Source: Diphasiastrum complanatum (taxonomy: Eukaryota; Streptophyta; Lycopodiopsida; Lycopodiales; Lycopodiaceae). Taken from it: 64,000 nucleotides of DNA. The stretch lies in contig MU832591.1 of NCBI GenBank assembly GCA_029204225.1, positions 1 through 64,000 of the forward strand, read 5' to 3'. Below the pieces are notes generated by a model. The model saw nothing but the letters and a program-made list of their open reading frames with translations, did not search any database and was not told where the DNA came from. Shown one piece after another: positions 33,601-46,278 of the stretch. Each line of letters starts with the position of its first letter. The stretch's first letter is position 1. Position numbers and translations under genes: made by a program.

Positions 33601-35396
33601 TCACCTGAGGAACAGCTGTTGGAGGAGAGGTAGTCACTGGAGAATCTGCCGCAGCACGCTGAACACATAATAAAGCTGCACAATGAGCCTTAGGTAGGCT
33701 GCGGATAAACTGCTTCCCGTTGATCAGCTGGAAATCCGCCTGAGAATCAATACCAGCAAGTGAGTGGGTCACTGCATCATGAACAAATGTCAATATCTGC
33801 TGAGCCAGGTCCAAAGTAACCGCTCCCAATGAAGCAAACCAATCAGCACCAAGGATAAGGTCATAGCGCTCCAGAGGAATGATATAAAGATCTGCCTGTC
33901 CAGAAAAATCACCAATGCGGTAGGATAATCCCTGAAACATCTGAGAACTAGGAAATGAGTGAGAACTGGCAACCTCGACTGTGAGAGGCTGTGGAGCAGG
34001 AATAGGTGAAGCGCGTATCCGGCTGAGAACATAAATGCTGATAAAGGAATGAGTGCTGCCGATATCAACTAAAGCAATATACTCACGACCAGTAATGCGC
34101 ACACGTAGTCGAATGGAGCGAGGACCGGGGCACCCTGTCCAGGTAGCATAAGCAAGCTGAGCATGGCAAGTAGCAAGAAGTAAATCAGTAAAAGGCTCAG
34201 GAGATAGATCGGGCTCATCAGATATATGAATGTAGATATCGGACTCATCTGGGGTAGTGCCCTCATGGTAGAAAACAGCAGTAGAAGTAGGCAGGGGCTG
34301 GCGGCAATCACGGGCAATGTGATCAGGACTCTTACAACGAAAGCAAAGATGCTTCTGCTGAATGTCAGCGAACTCTGCAGACGTGTAACATCGGACAAAA
34401 GCAGGACGAGGAGGCGGAGGGCGAGGAGCGGGAGAAGTAAGAGAAGAGGTCGGGACGACAATGGATGGGGCAGATGGGGCCGGAGATGGTAGAGGTGAAA
34501 GAGATGAACGGGGTCGGGAAAAGCGAAAGGGAGCAGGATCAGGGTACTTATGCTGTAAAGTACTAGCAAGGGACATGGCCTCAACAAGTGTGGGTGGACG
34601 GAAAGAAGAGACATCGTATCGTAGAGCACCACGAAGTCCAGCAATGTAGAGAAATAAGCTCGGTGGGCTGAAGATCTGTAAAGAGGTAGGAAAGGTCCAT
34701 AAACTGATCTGTATAGGAAGAAAGATCACCAGTCTGAGTAAGACTACGGAATATATCACGCTGGCGGCTCAGCCACTGAGGGTCAATCATAGCATGACGA
34801 AGATCACGACGAAAGGTAGGCCATAACTGGAGACCGTCCCGATCAGGGTCAAGTCGGTAGACCCGCCACCAAGTGGCAGCACGTCCATCTAAATGTAAGG
34901 CGGCTAACTGGATCTTCTGAGGATCAGTCTTAGGGTAAATCTGAAAATAAGTATCAAGCTTTGCAAACCAATTCTCTAACAAGTTCCCATCAGAGGAACC
35001 AGAATAGGTGGCAAGCTGTACCCGATCACGAAAATCTCGAGCAAAATGTGGCTCAGGAGCTAGATGTCGTGGAAAATGTGACTCAGGAGCTGTAGGACGT
35101 GGAAAACCGGGTGGTGGGTTGGGTGGAAAATGAGGCCCACCGCCAAAGGAAGTAGACGAGGATGGAAGTCCAAATGGAGACCCAAATGATGAATGAACAG
35201 GGGCTTTGTCAGGTCCATGTGGCTGTAAGGAATCAATCTGTGACTGCATAGTGGCAAAGCCGGTCTGTAGAGTGGTAAAACCGGTCATCATTTGGTCGAA
35301 ACGACTACTGAGGAGAGTAAGAGAGTCACGCATATCAGCAAACTGTTCATCTAAAGGTCAGAAATGACTCGCAGGTGTAGTGGGTGAGCTAGCCAT
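30691..35396 (-). pseudogene. Element C gag-pol, broken
   Basis: Sense order on the minus strand. Gag ATG at 35396-35394 with a TGA at 35360-35358. Gag core and a 2-base loss near 34650 shift the frame. Then comes a 973-codon frame (34759-31838) with zinc knuckle C-F-R-C-K-S-P-D-H-I-A-R-D-C, protease V-D-I-G-S-T-H-S-F (D-T-G changed to D-I-G), RT L-C-I-D-Y-R-A-L-N-K and V-Y-F-D-D-I-L, RNase H V-E-T-D-A-S-N-V-G, and integrase zinc residues ending C-P-F-C. A frameshift near 31875 moves the integrase core (S-M-D-F-I-I-G-L-P) to another frame. A W-to-stop change lies at about 31471, and the final frame 31455-30691 carries the GPY/F module and chromodomain. RT looks intact, but the full product could not be made. 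Confidence 0.92.
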
Positions 35397-35819
35397 GAGG
35401 AAGAAAAAGTAAGCGAGAAAAGAAATGTGCTAAACAATTGGACGAACTGAAGGAGAGGACATAAGTCGTCACAACAGGCACGCCAATGAAAAGACACAAT
35501 AGAACTCGCGATGTAAGATGAACGGAAAGGACAACTAAGTAAGAAATACCTCGTAACCGCAACCGGAGGTGAGCTGAAAAATAGCGGCGATATGTCGAGG
35601 TACCGGGCAGCCTCCAAAAAAGATGCTAAGGGCCCGACAACGTGGAGTAAACGGTGGGTAAAAGTATGGGAAACAATAATGGACTATGGGGCTGGAAAGG
35701 GAGCAGCTAAGGAAAGGAAGTGATAACAAAAAGGAGGTATGGGCAGCGAGGAAACAAGGCTGAAAAATCAGAGATCGCCCTTCAAGGGTAAAAAAAAAGT
35801 TTGCGATAAAGACGGGGAG
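35397..35819 (-). other. Element C leader, gag-proximal part
   Basis: Untranslated leader of C next to gag. The leader continues at 42035-42624 on the other side of E. Confidence 0.8.
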
Positions 35820-36177
35820 TGTTTCGAGCTCGTAACCAGTGCCGAACCCTAGAGAACACAGATAGGTCAGATACCACAGTCAGGGTCGTGTCCAGTGTAC
35901 ATGACCAACAGGGCAAGACAGTGTGAGTAGTGTGCCCCAGCACGGTCCATAGCCATGGCGGGCCTAACACAGCCTAGGGACCCTGTCAGCAGGATAGGGC
36001 CCCCAGTTGGGTCCCGACGTGCAGTCGGCCACGTCAGTGACACGTGGCCGACACTTGGCAGTTGCATGCTACCAGTCCTCACACTGGGCTAGGAGGGGCT
36101 TACTCTATATCAGGGAGTAGGCAAGGTTGGGTGGATCAGTTAGTGTTTGCCCTACTGTGGTGTTAGGATCGATTACA
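35820..36177 (+). repeat. 5' LTR of element E
   Basis: TGTTTCGAGC to GATTACA, canonical TG...CA ends. Contains GCCACGTCAGTGACACGTGGC, a near-palindrome with two ACGT cores that plant bZIP factors can bind. Confidence 0.96.
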
Positions 36178-36178
36178 C

Positions 36179-36191
36179 TGGTATCAGAGCC
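36179..36191 (+). other. Primer-binding site of element E
   Basis: TGGTATCAGAGCC after a one-base gap; complementary to the 3' end of initiator methionine tRNA. Confidence 0.93.
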
Positions 36192-36886
36192 ATCTCCATC
36201 CTAGGGAGTTCAGGACAGCAGTAGAGAAAGCTATCAGAAGATAGGAAAGATTTCTCAGATTCTCAGAAAAGAATTGAGGAGGAAAATCGCTGTAGGAACA
36301 GCTTTCAAATCCTTGAAATTTGCTGGGAATTTACAGTTGTTTGAGGCACAATCCCTTGTAGAAGCTCAGCGCTGAAAAATCAGGGATTTACCCTTGATTT
36401 TTATGTATCAGTTGTGGATTTTTGAGCACATTTTAAATAGAAAACGTGGAGCAGGTCCAGCGCTGCCAAATTGGGTGGGAACTTCGAATTTGGAGTGAAA
36501 TTTTCTGGAATTTGGAGCGGATCTGAGACAGAATCGTGGGTGCAGGTCCATCGCTGAAGGTCTTTGGCAGGAACCACAAGTTTGCAACTGTTTTGGTCCT
36601 AAAACGGGAATTTTGGAGCAAAAAGTATACACCTCAGACAGCGAGGGAAGGGGCCAAGACGATCAGAAGTTTGTTTCTTTTTCTTGGTACCTTGATCTCT
36701 GATTTTTCCGGACAGCAGATCTGAAAGCAGTGGAGGAAGAGCTGAAAGGGCTTTTCTTGATTCTCTCTGTGGAAGTACAGTTCTCAGAAAGAGCTAAGTT
36801 TTCTTTCCCTCCTTGTACAGTTGTAAATTAGTCTTTTAGACTTTTTTTCCTTCAGAAGTTAAGGTAGCTCTCTTTCAATTCCGAAG
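36192..36886 (+). other. Leader of element E
   Basis: Untranslated leader of about 700 bases. Carries AGCGCTG at about 36368 and TCCAGCGCTG at about 36452, plus the variant TCCATCGCTG at about 36548. It probably contains packaging and dimerisation signals (inference). Confidence 0.75.
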
Positions 36887-39800
36887 ATGACCACTCCTCA
36901 GGGACCTGATCAACCCCCGGAGAGAGGCTTCGACGAACTTGAAACAGAAGCCTTGGCTTACAGAAAAGGGAAGGAACCCATGGAAGTAGAAGAACAGGAA
37001 CAGTTCGCCGAAGAACTCGACGAACTGGTTACCAAGGAGCAGTTCCTCCAATTGGTAACAGAAGTGGATGAACTGAAGCTGGCATTAGCCAATTTCAAGT
37101 CCAGTGTGGACGACTCGTTCGCTGAACTCAAAAACTTGATTTTGAGCTCTGCGAAAGGAAGCCTTCCCTCCACTTCTCAGTTATCCCCTTCTCCACTTCC
37201 ATCAGTTTCGGGTGAGACTTTACGGTCTCACCCCAGTGTTTTTAAAGATTTAAAGCCTCCTACTTTTAATGGGGAAGAGAAGGATAGAAATGCAGATATT
37301 CTACAAACCTTCCTCAGCAAATGGAAGAACATTCATGCTCTTAAACAGACCCCTGACCATTTGCAAGCAATTGAGGCCAGTCTTTCTTTAGGGCCTATGG
37401 CCTATAAGTGGTGGTTAAATCTCCAGGAGACTGGGCAGACTCCCCGGTCATGGAAAGCTTTTGAAGAAGCTTTCCTAAGAGAATTTCTACCAGAGAATGA
37501 ACTTGATAGAGCCTGGGAAGCCTGGGAAAGAACAGTAATGGACAAGTCCCTCATCCAATATATCTCGCAGTATCGAGAGGCAATTTTAAAGAGTAAAAAT
37601 ATGGATGACTATCAAAAAATCAGGGGATTTGTCCGTGGCCTCAAAGATGAATATAAAGTAGAGGTCCAGAGAAACTCGCCTACTACCCTTGAGCAAGCTC
37701 TCAGATATGCTCAAATCTATGATGATTCAGTGGGTAGGAAGAGAGCGAGACAGCAACCACTTTCTGAGCAGCTTCCTCACAAAGACTTTCAATTTAAAAA
37801 GAAATTTTTAAAAAGAAAGAAAGAAGATAAATTTAAAGGTGAAGCTCCTCAGAAACGCCCTTCACTCATACAGCCCTTAAAACCAGATGATTTTGAGAAA
37901 GCCAAACAAGAACGTTTGTGCTTTGTGTGTATGGGCAAGGGACACACAGTTAGACAGTGTCCCAAGGGGCCTTTCACTAAAAAAGATAAAAAACAAGTTC
38001 ATCTTGTTCAGACTGTATGTTTCCCCAGTGACTCGGCAGCTTCCGAGATCAAAGTGTATCATGAAGATCATGAACACTGTTGCCAGCTGACCTCTGCAAT
38101 GCTAGCGAGACCCTTCAGCTTTGGGCCGCATGACCTAGTACGTATCCATGGGAAAGTTGGTAACCAGTCAGTAAGAGTCATGGTTGATGATGGGGCAACC
38201 CATAATTTCATCAACCACACCCTGGTTAAAAAGCTTAAACTACCAGAAGTACCTAGTCAGCATAGGTACATAGTTTCATTAGCTAAGGGTGAAGATAAAA
38301 AAATATGGGAAACTATGGTAAGTAAGTTAAATCTTGGTATTCAGGGGTACCAAGATCAAATAAACTTTCAGATAATGCACCTGGATCGAACAGACATTGT
38401 TCTCGGGAGAGATTGGCTCTACAGTTTAGGACCTTCCCTCCACAGAAACTATCAGGAGAACACCCTCAGCTTTCAGGATAAAGGCCGAGAGATCCAGTTG
38501 CATGGGGAGCATGATGTTCCCAACAGCCCTATGGTCTGCAGTTCAGAGCTCTGTCAGCTAATCGGAGACGAAGACCATCAGGTATTCTTATGTGACTTTC
38601 AGTTTATTCCTGAAGTTTCTATTTCCAGTTCTATTCAGCAGAAAATCAGTAAATTAGAAACTTTATTGTCTAAATTTAAAGATGTTTTTCCTGAAGATTT
38701 GCCACATGGTTTACCACCTAGCAGAGAGGTAGATCATGTAATAAACCTAGTACCAGGTACAGCACCTGTTTCTAAACCTCCGTATCGGGTCAGCCGAACA
38801 GAGGATGAAGAAATAACTAGGCAGTTAACAGACTATCTTGGGAAAGGCCAAATTCAGACCAGTAGTTCACCATGGGCCTCACCAGTCCTATTGGTGAAAA
38901 AGAAGGAGGGGTCTATGCGTCTTTGCGTAGATTACAGAGCCCTCAATAAAGTCACAATTAAGAATAAATACCCTATGCCTCGGGCAGACGAGTTGTTTGA
39001 TCAACTCGACGGGGCTAAGTTTTTCAGCAAAATAGACCTCAGATCGAGATATCATCAAGTCCGTATAAAATCGGAAGATGTCTCGAAAACAGCTTTTAGG
39101 ACTCGTCACGGTCATTATGAGTTTAAGGTGATGCCATTTGGGCTCACAAATGCTCCAGCTACCTTTATGACCTTGATGAACAGTGTCCTCAGACCATACT
39201 TGGGTAAATTTGTAGTCGTATTTTTAGATGACATCCTCGTTTATAGCAAAACCAGGAAGGAGCATCTAAAACACCTCAGAAAGGTGTTTCGACTGCTCAA
39301 AAAGCATAAGCTTTATGCTAAACAATCCAAGTGTGAATTCTTCGTTGAAGAAATAGCATATTTGGGTCACATTATCTCTTCAGATGGGATTAAGATGGAC
39401 CCAAATAAGGTTAAAGCCATACTCAGTTGGCTGAGACCTCAGAATATTTTGGAACTTCAAATCTTTCTTGGTCTGGCGGGATATTACAGACGATTTGTCA
39501 AGGAATATGCTCAGATAGCAGTCCCTATGACAAATCTCCTTAAGGGGAAGGGAAAGGAGTTCATTTGGGAGTCCGCACAACAGGAGAGCTTTGATGCTCT
39601 CAAAACAGCCTTAGCTACAGCACCAGTTTTAAAGGTCGTCGACCCCAATCAGCTATTTGTGGTCGAAACAGATGCTAGCGACTTTGCAGTAGGTGCTGTG
39701 CTAACTCAGGGTGGACGACCAGTTGCGTTCGAGAGTAAAAAACACGAGCCAGCACAGACTAGGTATAGTGCCTATGAAAAGGAACTCTTTTCTATAGTCC

Positions 39801-41665
39801 ATGCCCTTAAGACTTGGAGGCATTATTTGTATGGTGCCAACTTTGAGGTCCTGACAGACCATGAGAGTCTCAGATACCTTTGCAATCAACCTGAGCTTAG
39901 AGGTCGGAAAGCTCGTTGGGCAGAGTTGATGCAAGAGTTTGACATGTCTATCAGATATAGGCGTGGAAAATTCAATACAGTAGCAGATGCCCTTAGCAGA
40001 ATGCCTATGATAAACGAGCTGAGTTTTACTCAGATTCGTAATGAGTTACTCGAGTCCTTGAGAGGGAAATGCCAGCATGATGCATTCTTCTCTATTATCT
40101 GGAACTCAGTCCAGAACAGACAGTTACAGACTCCAGAACCAGTTCCCGAGGCTGGTGCCAGTTCATCCAAGAATACGGCAGCTTCCGTTGAGGATGATGA
40201 TGAGTCCGAGTATACGTCATCAGATGACGTTGAGGATTCTGAGCCTGTATTACCCAAGCAAACCCCAGTGGTTGAGGGTCAGTTGACTCAAGGATTCAAA
40301 TGGAAACAGTATTCCATTCAGGATGAGTACTTGCTCTATAGAGATAGAGTATGTGTCCCCAATTCAGAGGATTATAGGCAGCAGGTCCTATATGAATGTC
40401 ATGACCATCCTAGCGCGGGACACCCAGGCATACAGAAGACCTATGAGCTTCTTCGTAGGCAATTTTTCTGGCCCAGTATGAAAAAGGACGTCCACCAGTA
40501 TGTAACCAGTTGCCAGAAATGTCAAATAAATAAAGCAGAGCGTTTAAAGGCAGGAGGGTTGTTGCATCCCTTAGAAATACCAGCTGGTAAATGGGAGAGT
40601 GTCTCCATGGATTTTATAGTAGGCCTGCCTAAAACCCAAAAGGGTAATGACGCTATATGGGTCACAGTTGACCGTCTGACCAAAATGGTTCATTTTATTC
40701 CGACCAAAACAACCGTTAGAGCTCCAGAGTTAGCGAGGTTGTTTGTAGACGGGCTATTTAAATTGTACGGTCTACCTTCCGGCATAGTCAGCGACCGGGA
40801 CAGTAAGTTTACTGGAAATTTTTGGAAGGCAGTATTCCATCATCTCCATACTAAACTTAATATGAGTACCACCGACCATCCACAGACGGACGGTCAAACA
40901 GAAAGGGTAAATCAAGTGCTGGAGGATATGCTTCGTGCATACGTCAGCAAGAAGCAGACTAATTGGGAGGAGTATCTCTCGATATTAGAGTTTGCTTACA
41001 ACAGTACCAAACATTCAGCTACGGGATACAGCCCATTTATGCTGATGTACGGTTTTCAGCCACGCTCACCCACAGCTGTAGGGTTTAAACAAGAAAAAGT
41101 TGAAGCAGCCAGAAACTTTTTAGAAGACCTAAACCAGATGATAGAACATGCTAAGCGTAGCATTAGACAATCCCAGGATCGAGCCAGGCATTATGCAGAT
41201 CCACACAGACGGGATGTGCAGTTCTCCACTGGTGAGAAAGTCTACTTGAGAGTCCCAGTTGACTCTAAAACCCTCAAATCAGGAGTGTGTGCTAAGTTGT
41301 CTCCAAGGTATTGTGGTCCCTTTACCATCAGTAGGAGACTAGGAGAGGTCACCTATGAACTAGAACTCCCACACAGCAGTAAGGTTTTTCCAGTTTTTCA
41401 TGTAAGTCAGTTACGAAAAGCCTTAACCAGATCAGATAATCTGGTAGGGGACAGTGTTCTAGTTCTCCCATTGGATCCTCAACAACCTCCACATGAACCA
41501 GAGGAGATTCTTGATAGTAGAGAGACGCAGACTCGTCATACTCTATACCGAGAATATCTGGTTAAGTGGAATGATCAGCCTGTTGAGAATGCCACTTGGG
41601 GAAGAGGCAGCGTCCTTCGCAAGATTTTTCCAGACTTTGTCTTAGAGGACCAAGACGGTTCTTAA
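36887..41665 (+). CDS. Gag-Pol polyprotein of element E (1592 aa)
   Basis: A single uninterrupted frame, so Gag and Pol are made as one fusion. Approximate residues: gag core 130-290; zinc knuckle [14 protein letters not shown] 345-358; aspartic protease [11 protein letters not shown] 431-441, with D-D-G where D-S-G or D-T-G is usual; RT with [10 protein letters not shown] from 679 and F-L-D-D 779-782; RNase H with T-D-A-S from 928 and A-D-A-L-S-R to 1037; integrase zinc residues H1172, H1179, C1209, C1212; catalytic D1242, D1303, E1339 (spacing D-60-D-35-E); GPY/F-like module (R-Y-C-G-P-F); and a C-terminal chromodomain-like [15 protein letters not shown] near 1557-1571. The ATG at 36887 is the first of the frame and matches the start of element I. 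The protein copies element RNA and integrates the cDNA. Confidence 0.96.
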   Translation: MTTPQGPDQPPERGFDELETEALAYRKGKEPMEVEEQEQFAEELDELVTKEQFLQLVTEVDELKLALANFKSSVDDSFAELKNLILSSAKGSLPSTSQLSPSPLPSVSGETLRSHPSVFKDLKPPTFNGEEKDRNADILQTFLSKWKNIHALKQTPDHLQAIEASLSLGPMAYKWWLNLQETGQTPRSWKAFEEAFLREFLPENELDRAWEAWERTVMDKSLIQYISQYREAILKSKNMDDYQKIRGFVRGLKDEYKVEVQRNSPTTLEQALRYAQIYDDSVGRKRARQQPLSEQLPHKDFQFKKKFLKRKKEDKFKGEAPQKRPSLIQPLKPDDFEKAKQERLCFVCMGKGHTVRQCPKGPFTKKDKKQVHLVQTVCFPSDSAASEIKVYHEDHEHCCQLTSAMLARPFSFGPHDLVRIHGKVGNQSVRVMVDDGATHNFINHTLVKKLKLPEVPSQHRYIVSLAKGEDKKIWETMVSKLNLGIQGYQDQINFQIMHLDRTDIVLGRDWLYSLGPSLHRNYQENTLSFQDKGREIQLHGEHDVPNSPMVCSSELCQLIGDEDHQVFLCDFQFIPEVSISSSIQQKISKLETLLSKFKDVFPEDLPHGLPPSREVDHVINLVPGTAPVSKPPYRVSRTEDEEITRQLTDYLGKGQIQTSSSPWASPVLLVKKKEGSMRLCVDYRALNKVTIKNKYPMPRADELFDQLDGAKFFSKIDLRSRYHQVRIKSEDVSKTAFRTRHGHYEFKVMPFGLTNAPATFMTLMNSVLRPYLGKFVVVFLDDILVYSKTRKEHLKHLRKVFRLLKKHKLYAKQSKCEFFVEEIAYLGHIISSDGIKMDPNKVKAILSWLRPQNILELQIFLGLAGYYRRFVKEYAQIAVPMTNLLKGKGKEFIWESAQQESFDALKTALATAPVLKVVDPNQLFVVETDASDFAVGAVLTQGGRPVAFESKKHEPAQTRYSAYEKELFSIVHALKTWRHYLYGANFEVLTDHESLRYLCNQPELRGRKARWAELMQEFDMSIRYRRGKFNTVADALSRMPMINELSFTQIRNELLESLRGKCQHDAFFSIIWNSVQNRQLQTPEPVPEAGASSSKNTAASVEDDDESEYTSSDDVEDSEPVLPKQTPVVEGQLTQGFKWKQYSIQDEYLLYRDRVCVPNSEDYRQQVLYECHDHPSAGHPGIQKTYELLRRQFFWPSMKKDVHQYVTSCQKCQINKAERLKAGGLLHPLEIPAGKWESVSMDFIVGLPKTQKGNDAIWVTVDRLTKMVHFIPTKTTVRAPELARLFVDGLFKLYGLPSGIVSDRDSKFTGNFWKAVFHHLHTKLNMSTTDHPQTDGQTERVNQVLEDMLRAYVSKKQTNWEEYLSILEFAYNSTKHSATGYSPFMLMYGFQPRSPTAVGFKQEKVEAARNFLEDLNQMIEHAKRSIRQSQDRARHYADPHRRDVQFSTGEKVYLRVPVDSKTLKSGVCAKLSPRYCGPFTISRRLGEVTYELELPHSSKVFPVFHVSQLRKALTRSDNLVGDSVLVLPLDPQQPPHEPEEILDSRETQTRHTLYREYLVKWNDQPVENATWGRGSVLRKIFPDFVLEDQDGS

Positions 41666-41676
41666 GGGGGAGGGAG
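41664..41676 (+). other. Polypurine tract of element E
   Basis: AAGGGGGAGGGAG directly before the 3' LTR. The gag-pol TAA stop (41663-41665) overlaps its first two bases. Confidence 0.9.
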
Positions 41677-42034
41677 TGTTACGAGCTCGTAACCAGTGCC
41701 GAACCCTAGAGAACACAGATAGGTCAGATACCACAGTCAGGGTCGTGTCCAGTGTACATGACCAACAGGGCAAGACAGTGTGAGTAGTGTGCCCCAGCAC
41801 GGTCCATAGCCATGGCGGGCCTAACACAGCCTAGGGACCCTGTCAGCAGGATAGGGCCCCCAGTTGGGTCCCGACGTGCAGTCGGCCACGTCAGTGACAC
41901 GTGGCCGACACTTGGCAGTTGCATGCTACCAGTCCTCACACTGGGCTAGGAGGGGCTTACTCTATATCAGGGAGTAGGCAAGGTTGGGTGGATCAGTTAG
42001 TGTTTGCCCTACTGTGGTGTTAGGATCGATTACA
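41677..42034 (+). repeat. 3' LTR of element E
   Basis: 358 bp, one mismatch to the 5' LTR; GGGAG target duplication follows. Confidence 0.96.
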
Positions 42035-42636
42035 GGGAGCAATCCCGATGCGCGATGAAGTTGGGTGGGAGTGGCTTTCTAAGCATCTAGGCGTGTTTGT
42101 ATTGTCCGAGGTAGGGTTGCGAACACAGACAGCAGTGTAGGGTTTAGGGCGAGCTGAAATTGAGGCGGATGTAGGGCGCCAGCTATGGTGGAGTGTGGGC
42201 GTCCAAGAGAGGTAGTAAACGGCAAAAAAAAATTGGATCAAAAAGATGGGTTGGTAGGGCGCTAGGAGTGGCTGATGGAAGGTGGCGAATAGGGGCAGCA
42301 AAAAGCGGAAATTTTCAGCAAAGGAAGGAGCAGTAGGGCGCTGGTCAGCAAGCATGAGGGCGCCCAATAGGGCAGCAAATAGGAGGCAGTAGGGCGCCCA
42401 AAATAGGGGAGGAAAAAGGCTGAAAATGCAGTAGGCAGCCAGCAAGAGGGCACTAGAAATGGGCAGCAAGTGGGCGCCTGTCCTCCTCTGATCCGTCGTG
42501 AAAATCTGCAAGACAAGTGTGGAGAAATGCTGAAGATCCGGCTGAAAAATGGTGAAGATCCAAGCTGAAGATGGGCGCCCTCCTGTGAGAGAAAAATCTG
42601 CTCAATGGAGATGCTCAGGAAAGTGCTCTGATACCA
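42035..42636 (-). other. Element C leader, PBS-proximal part, and PBS
   Basis: Rest of the C leader, with repeated GTAGGGCGC(T/C) on the plus strand (sense GCGCCCTAC). PBS on the minus strand at 42625-42636 (TGGTATCAGAGC). Confidence 0.8.
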
Positions 42637-43087
42637 AGTTATGAACGTAGCCACGGCTGATCTAGATTTAGTCTATGAAAGCATCACATAAGCAAGACTT
42701 AACCCTAGAAAGCAGGAGAGAGAAAGCTTAAAGAGACTAAAGAAGGAGATCATATCATAAGCCAAGTAACAAATGACACAGAATCCCTACTTATAGCCAA
42801 GAGGAAGCCCTAAAAGGAAGCTTCCAGTGGCTAGGGCCAAACTGAGAGGCAAAAGAGTGCGCCCTCCAAGAAGGCCCCCACTCTCAGTAATATGACCAAA
42901 TAACCAATATAATGAATCATAGGGCCCAAGGCCAATAATATGGTCTAAATGTCAATAATAGGGCCCAAGGCCAACCATATAGTCTAAATGTCAAATAATG
43001 AATAAAAAAGGGCCCAAAGCCTGCCTATGCATAAAGTAAAGTAAATGTAAATGGACATGGCGAATGTAATGAGCCGAGTCCATAACT
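42637..43087 (-). repeat. 5' LTR of element C
   Basis: 451 bp, paired with 30196-30646; AGCAG target duplication follows at 43088-43092. Confidence 0.95.
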
Positions 43088-43092
43088 AGCAG

Positions 43093-45835
43093 GGTGAAGC
43101 GAAGGATCGAATTTGCCACTTGCAAGCCTCACAAGCTAGCGTATCCCTGGATCCCATGGCCTCCAAGTCGTGGCTGAACCTTCGGGAGACTAGGCAGACA
43201 CCCCAATCATGGAAGGCTTTCGAGGAAGCTTTCCTACGAGAGTTCTTGCCTACCAACGAACTTGATAGGGCTTGGGAAGCCTAGGAGAGGTTAATCATGG
43301 ACAAGTCCCTTACCCAATATATCTCTCAGTATAGGGAATCCATTCTTAAGCTTAAAAATGTTGATGACTATCAAAAAGTCAAGGGCTTTGTCCATGGGCT
43401 CCGAGATGAGTACAAGGTTGAAGTTCAGCGAAACTCGCCTACTACTCTTGAACACGCCATTAAGTTCCCCAAAATCTATAATGATTCAGTGGGCAGACGG
43501 AAGGCCAAACAGCCTAATTTGAGTAGCCTTCTCAGACAGCTTCCCCATTTAAGAAAAAGGTCTTTAACAGAAAGAAATTTGATAAACCTAATCATCTTGA
43601 AAGTTCTCAGAAACACCCTGCAGTAATTCAACCATTAAAAATAGAAGATTATGAAAAAGCTAAACAAGAACAGTTGTGTTTTGTCTGCATGGGTAGAGGT
43701 CACATAGTCAAATCGTGTCCTAAAGGACCATTTAATAAAAAGAAAGATAACAAGCAAGTACACCTAGTCCAAATTGTGAGTTTGCCCATTGATTTGGCAA
43801 CTACCGAAATAGAGGTGTTTCATGAAGATCATGAGCACCATTGTCAGTTGACCTCTACAATGCTAGGGAGACCCTCCAGCTTTGGGCCTCACGACCTAGT
43901 ATGTATGCATGGGAAGACTGGCAATCAAACAGTCAAAGTAATGGTGGACGATGGGGCCACCCATAACTTCGTCAATTACACTCTCGTCAAGAAGCTAAAA
44001 CTCCCAGAAACACCTAGTCAACATAGGTATATAGTTTCTTTGGCTAAGGGCCAGGATAAGAAAGTGTGGGAAACCATGGTCAGTAGTCTAGATTTGGAGA
44101 TTCAAGGTTATCAGGATAACCTGAACTTTTAGATCATGCATTTGGATCATACCGACCTAGTGTTAGGGAGAGATTGGCTCTACAGCTTGGGCCCAAATCT
44201 CCAAAGGACTTGTCAAAATAGTACCCTCAGCTTTCAGAAAAACGGTCGGGAAGTTCTGCATGGGGCAAGGAGTTGCCAACAGTCCCATCATGTTAGAGTT
44301 TGTTCAGCTTATGGAGGATGATCAGCATGAGGTACTTCTTTGTGACTCGCTCTGTTTCCAGTAATATTTTTCATATAAGGAAAATATTAAATGTTCGGTC
44401 AAGTAAGTATGGTGATATTTTTCCTGATGATTTACCTAGTGGTTTGCCACCCACAGTACGGAAGTTGATCATGCTATTAATTTAGTACCTGGTATAGCAC
44501 CCATAGCTAAGCCACCCTATCAGGTTAGTCAGTTAGAAGATAGGGAAATAACTAAACAATTGCTAGAACATCTAAGTAAGGGACAAATACAACCAAGCAG
44601 TTCCCCTTGGGCAGCACCTGTCCTTCTAGTTAAAAAGAAAGAAGGGTCTATGCAATTATGCCTAGACTACAGAGCATTAAATAAAGTCACAATTAAGAAT
44701 AAGTACCCAATGCCTCGGGTAGATGAGTTGTTTGATCAGCTCGACGGGGCCAGATATTTTAGTAAGATAGATCTACGTTCGGGGTATCATCAAGTCCGTA
44801 TTAAGGTGGTGATGTCCCAAAAATAGCTTTTAAAACTCGTCACAGTCATTATTAGTTTAAGGTGATGTTGTTTGGGCTCACCAATGCTCCGACGACTTTT
44901 ATGACCCAGATGAATAGTGTTCTTCGGCCATATTTAGGGAAATTTGTGGTTAGTTAATAGCAAAACTAAAAAAGAGCATTTGGCTCAACCTCATAAAGGT
45001 GTTTTGCTTGCTCAGAAAGCATAAGCTATTTGCAAAACCTAAATGTGAGTTTTTTACCGAAGAAATAACATATTTGGGCCATATCATCTCGAAGGATGGG
45101 ACAAAGACCAAAAAGTATGTCAGACGTTCAGGTCTTTCTTGGTCTTTACGGGATACTACAGACAATTTGTTAGGGATTATGCTCAGATAACAATTCCCAT
45201 GAAAAATCTTCTTAAGGGGAAGGGAAAGGAGTTCGTCTAGGGGCCAGATCAAGAAGAGAGTTTTGATGCTCTCAAAACAACACTGGTTACAATGCCAATA
45301 CTGAAACTCATAGACCCAAATCTGCCTTTGGTAGTCAAAACGAGTGCTAGTGACTTGCAGTAGGTGCGGTGTTGAACCAAAATGGACGACCAATACCGTT
45401 TGAAAATAAGAAGCTCGATCCAGCTCAGACTAGATACAGTGCTTATGAAAAAGAACTCTTTTCTATTATTCATGCCCTTAAGAATTGGCAGCATTATTTG
45501 TATGGTGCTAGTTTCGAGATTCGGACTGATCATGAAACCATCAGATATTTGTGTATTGACTTGTCTATTGGATATAGACGGGGAAAATTCAATACAGGGG
45601 CAGACGCTCTCAGCAAAATGCCAATGGTAAACGAGTTGAGTTTTACCCAGTTATGTAATGAGTCACTCGAGTCCTTGAGGGGGAAATGCTAGAGTGATCC
45701 ATATTTCTCCATAGTCTGGAGAACAGTCCAAAACATAGATGTACAGACTTCTGAACCAGTTCCTAGGCTTGAGGAAGATTCATCCAAGCATAACGACAGC
45801 TTTCGTTGAGGATGAAGAGTCTGAGTCTGTAGATC
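43093..45835 (+). pseudogene. Element F gag, protease, RT and RNase H, broken
   Basis: Plus-strand relic 60-80 percent alike by eye to E over long stretches. Gag core W-L-N-L-R-E-T then S-W-K-A-F-E-E-A-F near 43170-43240; zinc knuckle C-F-V-C-M-G-R-G-H-I-V-K-S-C near 43677; protease [11 protein letters not shown] near 43940, again [15 protein letters not shown] near 44660. The catalytic F-L-D-D block is deleted near 44950. RNase [10 protein letters not shown] is near 45435. Several stops and frameshifts. It lacks the first part of gag present in E. The F-proximal flank at 45836 is the LTR of D. Confidence 0.88.
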
Positions 45836-46278
45836 AGTTCTGAATAGAGCCACAGCTGATCTAGAGCTAAGCTATGAAAGCATCACATAAGTAAGACTTA
45901 AGCTATGAAAGCAGCACATAAGCAAAACTTAACCCTAGAAAGCAGGAAAGAGAGAGATTAAGGAGACTAAAGAGAGAGATCAATATCATCAGCTGAATAA
46001 CAAATGACACAGTTTCCCTACTTATAGCCAAGAGGAAACCCTAAAAGGAAGCTTCCGGTGGCTAGGGCCCAACTGGGAGGGAAAATAGTGCGCCCTCCAA
46101 GAAGGCCCCCACTCTCTAGTAATATGTCCAAATGGCCTAATAATGAATAATAAGGCCAAAGGCCAACCATATAGTCTAAGTGTCACTAATGAATAAAAAA
46201 GGGCCCAAGGCCTGCTTATGCATAAAGTAAAGTAAATGTAAATGGACGCGGCAAATGTAATGAGTCGAGTCCATAACT
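45836..46278 (-). repeat. LTR1 of element D
   Basis: 443 bp. Carries a 31-bp internal duplication (AAGCTATGAAAGCA...AAGACTT twice) shared by all three D LTRs and absent from B, C and J. Confidence 0.9.

Larger units (their letters stand above)
35820..42034 (+). mobile_element. Family Y chromovirus E, intact and very young
   Basis: 6215-bp element in the leader of C. LTRs 35820-36177 and 41677-42034 (358 bp each) differ only at the fourth base (TGTTTCG against TGTTACG). Target duplication GGGAG at 35815-35819 and 42035-42039. PBS 36179-36191, one open gag-pol frame 36887-41665, polypurine tract 41664-41676. All catalytic residues I can check are present. It is the best candidate in the window for an autonomous, recently active element. 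Confidence 0.97.
30196..43087 (-). mobile_element. Family X LTR retrotransposon C, nearly full length, split by E
   Basis: Minus-strand element with LTRs 30196-30646 and 42637-43087 (about six differences in 451 bp) and target duplication AGCAG at 30191-30195 and 43088-43092. Removing E (35820-42034 plus one GGGAG copy) leaves about 6.7 kb. It holds the PBS (42625-42636), a leader, gag, protease, RT, RNase H, integrase and chromodomain. It is defective through nonsense and frameshift changes but is the most complete family X copy in domain content. Confidence 0.95.

Noticed and set aside
35820-42034. Endogenous plant pararetrovirus or retrovirus
   Set aside because: Paired LTRs, 5-bp target duplications and integrase with chromodomain are present, and no movement or envelope protein is seen. 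This is a Ty3/gypsy element.
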